A stretch of 37,188 bases of DNA from Brevundimonas viscosa (GTDB taxonomy: Bacteria > Pseudomonadota > Alphaproteobacteria > Caulobacterales > Caulobacteraceae), in NCBI RefSeq assembly GCF_900116065.1, contig NZ_FOZV01000012.1:1-37188 (forward strand), written 5' to 3'. Shown in pieces: positions 1 through 6,978 of this stretch. The number at the start of each line of letters is the position of its first letter. The first letter of the stretch is position 1. The notes under the pieces were generated by a model. It was not told where the DNA came from and did no database searches. It saw nothing but the letters and a program-made list of their open reading frames with translations. The position numbers and the translations under genes are program-made.

Positions 1-356
1 AGGCCAACGTCGGCTGGCACTACATCGCGCCGGGCAAGCCCCAGCAGAACGGCTTCAACGAGAGCTTCAACGGCCGTCTACGGGACGAGCTGCTGAACGA
101 AACTCTGTTCCGGTCGCTGCCACACGCCCGCATCGTGCTGGAATCCTGGCGGCGCGACTACAACGAAGCCCGGCCGCACTCCAAGCTCGGCTGGCTGACG
201 CCGAAGGCCTATGCCGAGGCGCTTGCCGGAAAGATCGGCCGGCCTGCTGCGCTGGTTGATGGCTGCGCAGACCGGCCTCTTGCCAACCCCAACAACCCCA
301 GCTCAGATCAACTACGGACTCTTGTTATGGCTGGATGAGAAACGGGGGTCACGTCA
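1..356 (+). mobile_element. Right end of an IS3-family insertion sequence (left part outside window)
   Basis: The segment carries the 3' part of an IS3-type transposase and then a candidate terminal inverted repeat at about 332-356 ending in ...GGGGGTCACGTCA. Read inward from 356 on the minus strand the end begins TGACGTGACCCCCG, matching the 5'-TG...CA-3' termini usual for this family. The transposase stop codon lies inside this terminal repeat, which is common in IS3 elements. From 357 onward the sequence becomes an interrupted recombinase gene, so the element boundary can be placed at 356/357. The left terminus and target duplication are outside the window. Confidence 0.8.
3..338 (+). CDS. 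IS3-family transposase (OrfB), C-terminal part only
   Basis: The open frame enters from the left edge and ends at TGA 336-338. It encodes the last about 111 residues of an rve-type (DDE) integrase-core transposase. The stretch [18 protein letters not shown] contains the catalytic glutamate (NES), and [20 protein letters not shown] is the typical C-terminal IS3 signature. The catalytic aspartates would lie upstream of the window. The protein would cut and join the ends of its own element as the OrfAB fusion. Membership in the IS407-like group is my inference from the C-terminal motif and the end sequence. A start at the internal ATG 135 would leave a meaningless fragment. Confidence 0.9.
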   Translation, partial: ANVGWHYIAPGKPQQNGFNESFNGRLRDELLNETLFRSLPHARIVLESWRRDYNEARPHSKLGWLTPKAYAEALAGKIGRPAALVDGCADRPLANPNNPSSDQLRTLVMAG

Positions 357-600
357 TCTGGCGGTGAGTCAGCGTGACGGACTCACCGGCTGCCCGCTTC
401 CTGAAGTTCTCGATCCTCGCTTCGACGTCGGAGAGCCAGGATGCGAAGGCGGACTTCGCCTCTGAGAGGCTGAGATCCGCAGGCCAGGTTCGTTTCTCTT
501 CCCGCCTGCCGTACGCCTCCCGCACATCCGCGGGAATAACCTTGCGTGCCGCCCAGAGCCCGCCCTGGGTCCGCTTAAGCGCCACCATGCGAACAGCCAT
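357..600 (-). pseudogene. Truncated DUF6538-type tyrosine recombinase/integrase, N-terminal part
   Basis: Reading leftward from ATG 600 gives about 81 residues that look like the N-terminal DUF6538 module of phage/island tyrosine recombinases: a start rich in basic residues, then GGLWAARKVIPADVREAYGR and LSEAKSAFASWLSDVEAR. The frame runs through ESVTLTHRQ and then enters the IS3 terminal repeat, where it stops at 349-351. In intact family members this position is normally followed by the rest of the SAM-like and catalytic domains, which are missing here, so the gene is dead. A start at ATG 585 is also possible. It lies 84 bp past the 3' end of tRNA-Ser and points away from it, as island integrases do. 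Confidence 0.75.
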
Positions 601-684
601 TTGTACCGCCCTTTTGTACCTAGGGCGGCCGATAAGTCCTACTGGATCAGCAACTTACGGATCGCCTTGAGCTCTTCAAGGCGG

Positions 685-774
<90 letters not shown>

Positions 775-858
775 GCGGGGCCGAACGTCTCTGGTCGAAC
801 GGACGGCCTAACTAGTCGGAGAGGGCCCGCGCCGCAAGCGGCCGGATGCGGAAAATCG

Positions 859-1812
859 TCAGCGCAGGGCGGGCAGGGGCAGGCCGAGGGCTTCGCCCGC
901 GGAGAGGTCGCCGTCGGCCGCCCGGTAGAGCTCCGCGGGACGACCGCCGGTGGCGGCGGAGAGGCGGCCCGTGGGGCGCACCAGGCCGGTGCGCTCGACG
1001 CCGCGGCGGAAGTTCTGCTTGTGCAGCGACAGGCCGGAGACCGCCTCGGCGGCGGCCTGCAGGCCGGAGAGGGTGAAGGTCCCGGGCATCAGGTCGAACA
1101 GCACCGGGCGGTAGCGCAGCTTGGCGCGCAGCCGGCCCAGGCCGGTGGCGAGGATGCGACGGTGGTCGGAGGCCATCGGCCGGCCGGAGGCGAGGGCGGG
1201 CGGCGGCAGGTCGCGATCGCGCGCCGCCTCGGCCACCAGCCCCGCCTCGTAGAGCAGTTCGTAGCGCTCCAGCACCCGGCTTTCGTTCCAGCGCAGTCCG
1301 GCCCCGGCGAAGAGGGCGTCGATGCGCACCTGGCGACGCAGGTCGCCGTCCGCCCAGCCGGCGAGAGCCTCCAGCAGGGGCGGGAGGCAGGCCGGGGAAC
1401 CGTCGCGACGATCCTCCCACGGGAAGAAGTCGAGTACGGGCGTCCAGCGCGCCTCGGCCAGGGGGGCGTCCGCGCCGTCGGCGGTGAGCGCCAGATAGCC
1501 GACCGAAACCTCGCGACGGCGCTCCGGACCGGGCGTGGCGCGCGGGCTGTCGCGGCCGAGGTCGCCGAAGGTGTAGAGCTGTTCGACGAAGCCGAGGCGG
1601 AAGCCGGTCTGGACGGTGACGAAGGCCCTGAGCGCCAGCTCGAAGGTGCGGTCGCGGACGGGGTCGAACGGACCGAAGGGCAGGGCGGCCGCGCCGTCCG
1701 CGCCGGGGGTGGTGAGAACGCAGGCGGCGCCGTCGCGCAGGGCGATGACCACGGCGGACAGGCCGATGCGGACGCCGGCCTGGTCGATCGACGGGTCCAG
1801 CGTCGCCGTCAT
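859..1812 (-). CDS. NrtR-like regulator: degenerate Nudix domain plus winged helix
   Basis: The 317-residue protein has a Nudix-fold N-terminal half (about residues 15-150) and a C-terminal winged-helix segment (about 225-300) containing LRAKLRYRPVLFDLMPGTF, LHKQNFRRGVERTGL and a GGRPAELYR ending. This is the layout of NrtR-family regulators, which bind ADP-ribose-type ligands and repress NAD-biosynthesis or sugar genes. The canonical Nudix box GX5EX7REUXEEXGU is not visible: the corresponding stretch GPFDPVRDRTFELALRAF lacks the RE..EE residues, so hydrolase activity is unlikely. The ATG at 1812 lies only 2 bp from the stop of the HD-domain gene, so the two are probably co-transcribed and coupled. 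The target genes cannot be read from the sequence; the HD gene is one candidate. Confidence 0.8.
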   Translation of the reverse strand: MTATLDPSIDQAGVRIGLSAVVIALRDGAACVLTTPGADGAAALPFGPFDPVRDRTFELALRAFVTVQTGFRLGFVEQLYTFGDLGRDSPRATPGPERRREVSVGYLALTADGADAPLAEARWTPVLDFFPWEDRRDGSPACLPPLLEALAGWADGDLRRQVRIDALFAGAGLRWNESRVLERYELLYEAGLVAEAARDRDLPPPALASGRPMASDHRRILATGLGRLRAKLRYRPVLFDLMPGTFTLSGLQAAAEAVSGLSLHKQNFRRGVERTGLVRPTGRLSAATGGRPAELYRAADGDLSAGEALGLPLPALR

Positions 1813-1814
1813 GG

Positions 1815-2462
1815 CTATTCCGTATGCCAGGCGTCGGCGGCGGGGATCAGGCCGACGGCCTCGGCCAGCACCCGGTAGCGCTCGAGGTAGCGTTGCTGGG
1901 CCACGGGCGCGGGCAGGGGGTCGATGACCAGGTCGTAGCCGGCGGGCGGCGCCCCGAACAGGCCGAGCGACTCCTTCTTCGTGAAACCGGCCAGCTGGGT
2001 GGCCTCGAAGAAGGCGCAGGCGCGGTCGGCCTTCTTGATCAGGGTCTTGATCTCGACCGGGTTCTTGGGGGGCAGGCCGAAGCGGAGGTGGATGGCGGCC
2101 TCCAGCCGGGCCTCGAAGGCCTTGTAGTTGACGCCGAGCGCCGACTTGAACGGCGAGATCATGTCGCCGATGACGTATTCGGAGGCGTCGTGGAGCAGGG
2201 CGGCCAGGCGCCATTTCGGCTCCAGACCGGGCCGGATGTGGGCGGCGATCTCCTCGACCACGCAGGAGTGCTGGGCCACCGAGAAGGCGTGCTCGCCGAT
2301 CGTCTGGCCGTTCCAGCGGGCGACGCGGGCGAGACCGTGGGCGATGTCCTCGATCTCGATGTCGAACGGCGACGGGTCGAGCAGGTCGAGGCGGCGGCCG
2401 GACAGCATGCGCTGCCACGCGCGCGGGGCTTTGGCGGAAGAGGAGCGGGGCGTGACGGCCAA
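1815..2462 (-). CDS. HD-domain phosphohydrolase (YfbR/5'-deoxynucleotidase-like)
   Basis: The 215-residue protein has the HD metal-binding pattern: H58 in TIGEHAFSVAQH, H91-D92 in LAALLHDASEYVIGD, and D146 in LIKKADRACAFFEA. The length, the E-Y-V-I-G-D following HD, and PFK at 104-106 resemble the YfbR/YGK1 group, which removes phosphate from 5'-deoxynucleoside monophosphates. Substrate is inferred from family resemblance only. It is cytoplasmic with no signal peptide. The downstream NrtR-like gene starts 2 bp after its stop, suggesting an operon joining a nucleotide phosphatase with a nucleotide-derivative sensor. Confidence 0.82.
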   Translation of the reverse strand: MAVTPRSSSAKAPRAWQRMLSGRRLDLLDPSPFDIEIEDIAHGLARVARWNGQTIGEHAFSVAQHSCVVEEIAAHIRPGLEPKWRLAALLHDASEYVIGDMISPFKSALGVNYKAFEARLEAAIHLRFGLPPKNPVEIKTLIKKADRACAFFEATQLAGFTKKESLGLFGAPPAGYDLVIDPLPAPVAQQRYLERYRVLAEAVGLIPAADAWHTE

Positions 2463-2521
2463 GGCGGGTTCCTGTCGCTGGGCCGGTCAGGTGACCCATC
2501 CGGGCGCGACGATCAAGGGCG

Positions 2522-3412
2522 TTATTCCCCGACGTTGAGCGTCACCAGGTCCTTGGCGTCCTCGAAGGCGCGGCCGCGATCGCGGTCGCGGGAGCGGACG
2601 GTGGCGACCACGAGGGGGCCGCCGACGGGGCCGCGGGCCTCGTAGCCGACCAGCCGCCAACCTTCGGCCGAGGGCCGGTTGTCGGTCAGGATCCAGCTGG
2701 CCCGGGTCGCGTCGCCGGCGGCGCTGGCGCGGATCTCGGCGCTGTCGTTGCGGGCGCGGATGCTGACGTTGTCGCCGTCTTCGCCGCCCTGGATGTCGAC
2801 CGAGCCCGAGCCGTCGTCGGCGTCGATGTGGAAGCCGCCGATGCGCACGCTGGCCTGGTCGCCGCGGGTCTCGATGTGCAGGCCGGGGAGGCGGACGGTG
2901 GCGTCGTCGCCGTTGGCGTCGACGGCCACGCCGGGGGCCCGCACCGAGGCGCGGTCGCCCGCCGACGCCGAGGCTTCGGCGGCGGCGTCGGCGCGGGTGG
3001 CCGCCGCGTCGGCCCGGGCTTCGGCCCGGGCGGCGTCACGCTCGGCCTCGGAGGCCGCCTGCTCGAGCCCGACCACGGCCTGCGGCAGGTCGCCGGACAG
3101 TCGTTGCTCGAATGCCTTCAGGGCTTCGGCGGGGGAGCCGCCGTCGAGGGCGACGAGGTGGAGGCTGACCTCGGTCCCGCGCGGGCCGACGTAGCTGCAC
3201 ACCGTGCCGCCGGCGCTGGCCGAACCCTTCCGGGTCAGGCTTCCCTGGGTCTGGGGGCACTGCAGGGCGTCGACGACCTTGAGCACGCCCTTGCCGGCGC
3301 CGTCGTCCGACGCGCGTTCGAGGCGCACCGACCGGGACGTCTCGACATCGCAGGCGGCGACGAGCGCGGCGACGGCGCAGAGGGCAGGAACCAGAAGGGG
3401 ACGGGTCGACAT
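2522..3412 (-). CDS. Predicted lipoprotein with Ala-rich helix and 16-residue tandem repeats
   Basis: The 296-residue product begins with a lipoprotein signal ending in LVAAC (Cys21), so it should be membrane-anchored. Residues about 45-112 hold a small domain with two cysteines (C52, C72). Residues 118-150 are an Ala/Glu/Arg-rich probable helix or coiled coil. Residues 155-202 are three successive 16-residue units (ASVRAPGVAVDANGDD, ATVRLPGLHIETRGDQ, ASVRIGGFHIDADDGS) followed by weaker copies to about 230, a pattern suggesting stacked beta strands. The C-terminal about 65 residues form a separate domain. I do not recognise a named family. It lies in the same orientation as the MoxR ATPase (105-bp gap) and the HD gene. 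Confidence 0.75.
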   Translation of the reverse strand: MSTRPLLVPALCAVAALVAACDVETSRSVRLERASDDGAGKGVLKVVDALQCPQTQGSLTRKGSASAGGTVCSYVGPRGTEVSLHLVALDGGSPAEALKAFEQRLSGDLPQAVVGLEQAASEAERDAARAEARADAAATRADAAAEASASAGDRASVRAPGVAVDANGDDATVRLPGLHIETRGDQASVRIGGFHIDADDGSGSVDIQGGEDGDNVSIRARNDSAEIRASAAGDATRASWILTDNRPSAEGWRLVGYEARGPVGGPLVVATVRSRDRDRGRAFEDAKDLVTLNVGE

Positions 3413-3517
3413 GGGCGGTGTCCTTGTACGGCCTCTATGGTGATCCCGGCGCGCGCCATTACCAGTGAAATCGCGGTAACCGGGGTGTCCAAACCTGATC
3501 GGCGGCGTGGCGGAAGA

Positions 3518-4390
3518 TTACAGTCCGGGCCGGCTTCCCTCGCGGCGGGCGAGGAAGGCGAGGCGCTCGAACAGGTGCACGTCCTGCTCGTTCTTGAGCA
3601 GGGCCCCGTGCAGCGGCGGGACCAGCTTGCCCGGCGTCTTCTCGCGCAGCACGGCCGGATCGACGTCGTCGACCATCAACAGCTTGAGCCAGTCGAGCAG
3701 TTCCGAGGTCGAGGGCTTCTTCTTCAGCCCCGGCGTGTCGCGGATCTCGTAGAAGGTCTTCAGCGCCTCCGAGACCAGCCTCGGCTTGATGCCCGGGAAG
3801 TGGACCTCGACGATGGCCTTCATCGTCTCGTCGTCCGGGAAGCGGATGTAGTGGAAGAAGCAGCGGCGCAGGAAGGCGTCCGGCAGCTCCTTCTCGTTGT
3901 TGGAGGTGATGACCACCACCGGGCGACGCTCGGCGCGGATCGTCTCGTCCGTCTCGTGGACGTAAAACTCCATGCGGTCGAGTTCCTGCAGCAGGTCGTT
4001 GGGAAACTCGATGTCGGCCTTGTCGATCTCGTCGATGAGCAGGACGGGCCGGACCGGAGAGGTGAAGGCCTCCCACAGCTTGCCCTTCTTCAGATAGTTG
4101 CGGACGTCGTGGACCCGTTCCTCGCCCAGCTGGCTGTCCCGCAGGCGGCTGACGGCGTCGTAGTCGTAGAGGCCCTGGTGCGCCTTGGTGGTCGACTTGA
4201 CGTGCCAGGTGATCAGCGGCGCGTCCAGCGCCCGGGCCATCTCCCAGGCCAGCACCGTCTTGCCGGTGCCGGGTTCGCCCTTGATCAGCAGCGGCCGCTC
4301 CAGGGCCACGGCGGCGTTGACGGCGATCTTCAGGTCGTCGGTGGCGATGTAGTTCGAGGTGCCCTCGAACCGGTCGCTGGCGCGGGTCAT
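3518..4390 (-). CDS. MoxR-type AAA+ ATPase
   Basis: The 290-residue protein has Walker A GEPGTGKT (38-45), Walker B VLLIDEID (D120/E121), a sensor-1-like VVITSN segment and an AAA_lid-type C-terminal region, the usual layout of MoxR ATPases. These act as chaperone-like remodelers, usually with a von Willebrand A-domain partner. No VWA gene lies next to it here; the next gene downstream is a lipoprotein. ATG 4390 was chosen over the upstream in-frame ATG at 4444 because GGAG sits at the right distance and the extra residues are not AAA-like. Confidence 0.9.
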   Translation of the reverse strand: MTRASDRFEGTSNYIATDDLKIAVNAAVALERPLLIKGEPGTGKTVLAWEMARALDAPLITWHVKSTTKAHQGLYDYDAVSRLRDSQLGEERVHDVRNYLKKGKLWEAFTSPVRPVLLIDEIDKADIEFPNDLLQELDRMEFYVHETDETIRAERRPVVVITSNNEKELPDAFLRRCFFHYIRFPDDETMKAIVEVHFPGIKPRLVSEALKTFYEIRDTPGLKKKPSTSELLDWLKLLMVDDVDPAVLREKTPGKLVPPLHGALLKNEQDVHLFERLAFLARREGSRPGL

Positions 4391-4450
4391 GGCGGCTCCG
4401 GGTGGTGACGGGACAGCCGTAGCGAAGCCGGGGCGGGTTAACAACGATCA

Positions 4451-4472
4451 GGTGGGGAGCGCGTCTCCCACC
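4451..4472. repeat. Short palindromic element downstream of the transglycosylase gene
   Basis: GGTGGG at 4451-4456 and CCCACC at 4467-4472 form an imperfect hairpin 22 bases from the transglycosylase stop, in a 103-bp gap. There is no T-tract, so a strong intrinsic terminator is not supported. It may be a small dispersed repeat like those elsewhere in the window. Confidence 0.35.
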
Positions 4473-4493
4473 CCGGGGGAGGGAGAATTATGA

Positions 4494-5792
4494 TCAGCCC
4501 GCCCGCCGGATCAGCTCGTCGGCGAGGTCGGCGGTCAGGTAGCCGTCGGCCAGCCGCCCGGTCGCCTGCTGCCAGCGGCGCAGGGCGGCGCGGGTGTTGG
4601 CGCCGATGACCCCGTCGATCCCCTGCGTGTCGTAGCCGAGGGCGGTCAGGGCGCGCTGGGCGCCGATGCGCTGCTCGCGCGACAGCGGCGGGTCGTTGGG
4701 CCAGGTCGCCACCAGGCCCGGCTTGCCCTGCACCCCGTCGGCGGTGAGCCCGATGGCCAGGGCGTAGCTGACCGAGTTGTTGTAGCGGCGGATGACGTAG
4801 TGGTTAGGCAGGGCGAGGAAGGCCGGGCCGCGCGCGCCCTGGGGCAGGAGGATGGTCGCTTCCTCGGCGGCCTCGGCGGCGGTGGGCGAGGCTCCGTTGG
4901 CGAGGCGCACGCCGCGCGCCGCCCAGTACGACCACGGATGCCGCGGACCCTCGGCCTCGGCGTAGTCGAAGTTCGACGGCAGGGTCACCTCGTAGCCCCA
5001 GCTCTGGCCGCGCTTCCAGCCGGCCTGGGCCAGCAGGTTGGCGGCGGAGGCCAGGGCGTCGGCGTCCGAGCCCCAAATGTCGACGACGCCGTCGCCGGTC
5101 TGGTCCACGCCCAGCCGGAGGTAGTTGTCGGGCATGAACTGGGTCTGCCCCATGGCCCCGGCCCAGCTGCCCTTGAGGCCGGCGCGGGCGCGCCTGCCGT
5201 CGACGACGATGTCCAGCGCGTGCTTGAGCTGCTGCTCGGCCCAGTCGCGGCGGCGGCCGTCGAAGGCGAGGGTGGCCAGGGAGCGGATCACGTCGTTGTC
5301 GCCCTGCACCTGGCCGAAGGCGCTCTCCTGGGCCCAGATGGCGACGAGAATCTCGGAGGGCACGCCGAAGCGCTGGACCACGTCCCACGGCACCCGGTCG
5401 ACGCGCTGGCGGGCCTGGGCGATGCGGGTGGCGGTGACGGCGTTCTGGACATAGGCGCCGGCCGGCCGGCTGAACTCGGGCTGATTGCGGTCCAGCCGGA
5501 TCACCGAGGGATCGGGAACGAGGCCCTGCAGCTCGCGCTCATAGGCGGCGCGACGGACGCCGCCGTGGCGCGCGAGGAAGCCCTGCTTCCAGCCCTCGAA
5601 GCCGGCGAGGTCGCCGGCGTCGGCGGCGGGCGGCTGGACGGGCGCGGGGGCGGGCGTCGGCGACGACGGCGCCGGCTGGACCGGAGCCGGGGCGGCGCCG
5701 GGCAGGGGCGGCGGCGTCTCCGGCAGCATGGGGGCGCAGGCGGCGACGGTTCCGATGAGAACGAGGCGGAGGCTGAGACGCATGATTCGCAA
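4494..5792 (-). CDS. Lytic murein transglycosylase, MltB-like lipoprotein with peptidoglycan-binding domain
   Basis: This 432-residue protein has a lipoprotein signal ending VAAC (Cys19), then a Pro/Ala-rich linker (20-60). The SLT_2/GH103-type catalytic domain (about 62-350) has the presumed catalytic glutamate E156 in AIWAQESAFGQ and the motif GSWAGAMGQTQFMPDNYLRL. A C-terminal PG_binding_1 domain (about 370-430) contains QRALTALGYDTQGIDGVIG. It would cleave glycan strands to 1,6-anhydromuropeptides at the outer membrane. Start: TTG 5792 has GGAG 6 nt upstream, while ATG 5783 would have it 15 nt away, so TTG is preferred; ATG 5783 remains possible. Confidence 0.93.
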   Translation of the reverse strand: MRIMRLSLRLVLIGTVAACAPMLPETPPPLPGAAPAPVQPAPSSPTPAPAPVQPPAADAGDLAGFEGWKQGFLARHGGVRRAAYERELQGLVPDPSVIRLDRNQPEFSRPAGAYVQNAVTATRIAQARQRVDRVPWDVVQRFGVPSEILVAIWAQESAFGQVQGDNDVIRSLATLAFDGRRRDWAEQQLKHALDIVVDGRRARAGLKGSWAGAMGQTQFMPDNYLRLGVDQTGDGVVDIWGSDADALASAANLLAQAGWKRGQSWGYEVTLPSNFDYAEAEGPRHPWSYWAARGVRLANGASPTAAEAAEEATILLPQGARGPAFLALPNHYVIRRYNNSVSYALAIGLTADGVQGKPGLVATWPNDPPLSREQRIGAQRALTALGYDTQGIDGVIGANTRAALRRWQQATGRLADGYLTADLADELIRRAG

Positions 5793-6174
5793 GGTAATCT
5801 CCGGGCCGGGCAGGGCCTCATAACAAGTCCGCGAGACGGGTCGAAGGGCTACAGCGCCTCGGGGGAGAAAGCGTTGCCGTAAATTCCCCGCCGGGCGTCG
5901 TTAACCCTCATTCTTGTTGGTGCGGAAATCGCCACGGGCGTAGGGAAGCCGGGCGCTCAGCGGCCTGGTGGCGGAGCGGCAACGCGGCGGGGGTGCAACC
6001 CCGCAATCCCTCCGTTCGACTCGGAGGCCAGGCCTCCAGCGTGATTGGCGCGCTATCGCTCGCGCCGCGGGCGCTCGCTGCTTGAGCGCGGCCGGAGGCG
6101 GGCCTTCCGGAAGGCGGTTCCTACCCGTTGCAGACGCACAGGTTCTCCGCGACAACTCGGGCCAGGGGGCTTCT
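5793..6174. other. 382-bp intergenic region with tRNA-like structure and hairpins, no protein gene
   Basis: This gap between the divergent transglycosylase and TonB-domain genes must contain their promoters. It also holds the tRNA-Cys-like element (5962-6038) and three hairpins (6047-6066, 6071-6089, 6102-6115). A possible promoter for the tRNA-like element is TTGGTG (5917-5922) and TAGGGA (5941-5946) with an 18-bp spacer, which would start transcription a few bases before 5962. The open frames crossing this region do not look like proteins. Confidence 0.5.
5962..6038 (+). tRNA. tRNA-Cys-like element (anticodon GCA) with non-canonical arm lengths
   Basis: The 77-nt stretch folds as a cloverleaf: acceptor GGCCTGG (5962-5968) pairs perfectly with CCAGGCC (6028-6034), followed by discriminator T and encoded CCA (6036-6038). 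T8, a 3-bp D stem GCG/CGC and the D-loop sequence GAGCGGCAA resemble alphaproteobacterial tRNA-Cys, as does U73. Anticodon GCA is at 5995-5997. Two features are irregular: with a 5-bp anticodon stem (GCGGG/CCCGC) the loop is 8 nt, and the T stem CCTCCG/CGGAGG is 6 bp, giving a 13-bp acceptor/T stack instead of 12. There is no long variable arm. It may be a functional unusual tRNA-Cys, the genome's normal copy mis-paired by me, or a tRNA pseudogene. Confidence 0.6.
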
Positions 6175-6522
6175 ATGACTTTGGCTCTTATGATGGTGGC
6201 TGTGCTTGCCACAGGTGCGAGCCAGGATGCACCCTCGCCACGTCTCTGGAATGGCGATGAGGTCACCTTCCTCCGTCGCCCACAGCCTGAGTTCCCGACA
6301 CGGGCCACCTCCAGCCGGGGCGAGGCGTCAGTGATTTGCGTCGTCAGGGCAAACGGAACGTTCGAAAACTGCCAGATTGAGACGGAAACGCCTTCGGGCG
6401 ATGGCTTTGGACGCGCAGCCATCGTCGCCATGCAACGGGGCGCGCGTGTCGAGATGAAGCCCGACGGACCTGCGGAAGGTGAGCGTGTCCGAGGAGTCCT
6501 TCGGTTCTGGAACGGGCGCTAG
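6175..6522 (+). CDS. Stand-alone TonB C-terminal-domain protein, periplasmic
   Basis: The 115-residue product starts with a short hydrophobic signal-like segment (MTLALMMVAVLATGAS). A TonB_C-like domain follows: FLRRPQPEFPTRA, then VICVVRANGTFENC, IETETPSGDGFGRAAI and a final VRGVLRFWNG. It lacks the Pro-rich linker and stable N-terminal anchor of true TonB. Two cysteines spaced CX10C could form a disulfide. ATG 6175 is preceded by AGGGGG; the longer frame to 5968 runs through the tRNA-like element and is rejected. A paralogue with the same CX10C spacing lies at 32682-33005. Likely role: binding or accessory protein in TonB-linked transport, unproven. Confidence 0.75.
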   Translation: MTLALMMVAVLATGASQDAPSPRLWNGDEVTFLRRPQPEFPTRATSSRGEASVICVVRANGTFENCQIETETPSGDGFGRAAIVAMQRGARVEMKPDGPAEGERVRGVLRFWNGR

Positions 6523-6593
6523 GCGCTTCTGAGGCAAGCTTCCTCCGCTGGCGACCGCCTCCCACCCTGCGCGGCAATCCGCGCCGCCCCCGG

Positions 6594-6622
6594 TTGACGG
6601 CATCGCCGTCCCTCTCTATAGG
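6594..6622 (+). promoter_or_regulatory. Predicted housekeeping promoter for rpmJ
   Basis: TTGACG at 6594-6599 and TATAGG at 6617-6622 are separated by 17 bp, 67 bp upstream of the rpmJ start. The elements fit a sigma-70-type promoter of alphaproteobacteria. Confidence 0.6.
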
Positions 6623-6688
6623 CACCGCTCCCGCCGCAAGGTCCGCCTCGCGGCTTTTCTGTTTTCGCTTTTCCGAGGCCCGACGACC

Positions 6689-6814
6689 ATGAAGGTCCGC
6701 AGCTCGCTCAAGTCGCTCAAGACCCGTCACCGCGACTGCAAGGTCGTGCGCCGCAAGGGCAAGGTCTATGTGATCAACAAGACCGACCCGCGCTTCAAGG
6801 CGAAGCAGGGCTAA
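6689..6814 (+). CDS. rpmJ: 50S ribosomal protein L36
   Basis: A 41-codon gene encodes [20 protein letters not shown]... ending ...RFKAKQG, matching bacterial L36 of the longer alphaproteobacterial type. Only one cysteine (C17) is present, so this is the form lacking the CXXC...C...H zinc ribbon. L36 is the smallest protein of the large ribosomal subunit. GAGG at 6675-6678 serves as ribosome binding site. It is monocistronic: a promoter precedes it and a perfect intrinsic terminator follows 64 bp after its stop. Confidence 0.95.
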   Translation: MKVRSSLKSLKTRHRDCKVVRRKGKVYVINKTDPRFKAKQG

Positions 6815-6878
6815 GGGGACGCGCTCAAGCAGCGAGCCGCCGCGCGGCGAGCGCCAGCGCACCCAGAGACTTTCCCAA

Positions 6879-6906
6879 GGCTGCGGATTTTGTCCGCAGC
6901 CTTTTT
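6879..6906 (+). terminator. Intrinsic terminator after rpmJ
   Basis: GGCTGCGGA (6879-6887) pairs perfectly with TCCGCAGCC (6893-6901) around the 5-nt loop TTTTG, followed by TTTTT (6902-6906). Confidence 0.9.
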
Positions 6907-6978
6907 CGCGTCCGGCCTTCCGCAGGGGGCCGCGACATGATTAGCCGTTCCCGACTGTTCTGACCGGAGTTTCCCGCC

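Noticed and set aside
3518..4390. A MoxR/VWA operon or a defence-type AAA system
   Set aside because: No VWA, peptidase or effector gene adjoins the ATPase; neighbours are ordinary envelope and nucleotide-metabolism genes.
5962..6038. The tRNA-like element as a selenocysteine tRNA
   Set aside because: The 13-bp acceptor/T stack is suggestive, but the anticodon is GCA, not UCA, there is no long variable arm, and the discriminator is T as in tRNA-Cys.
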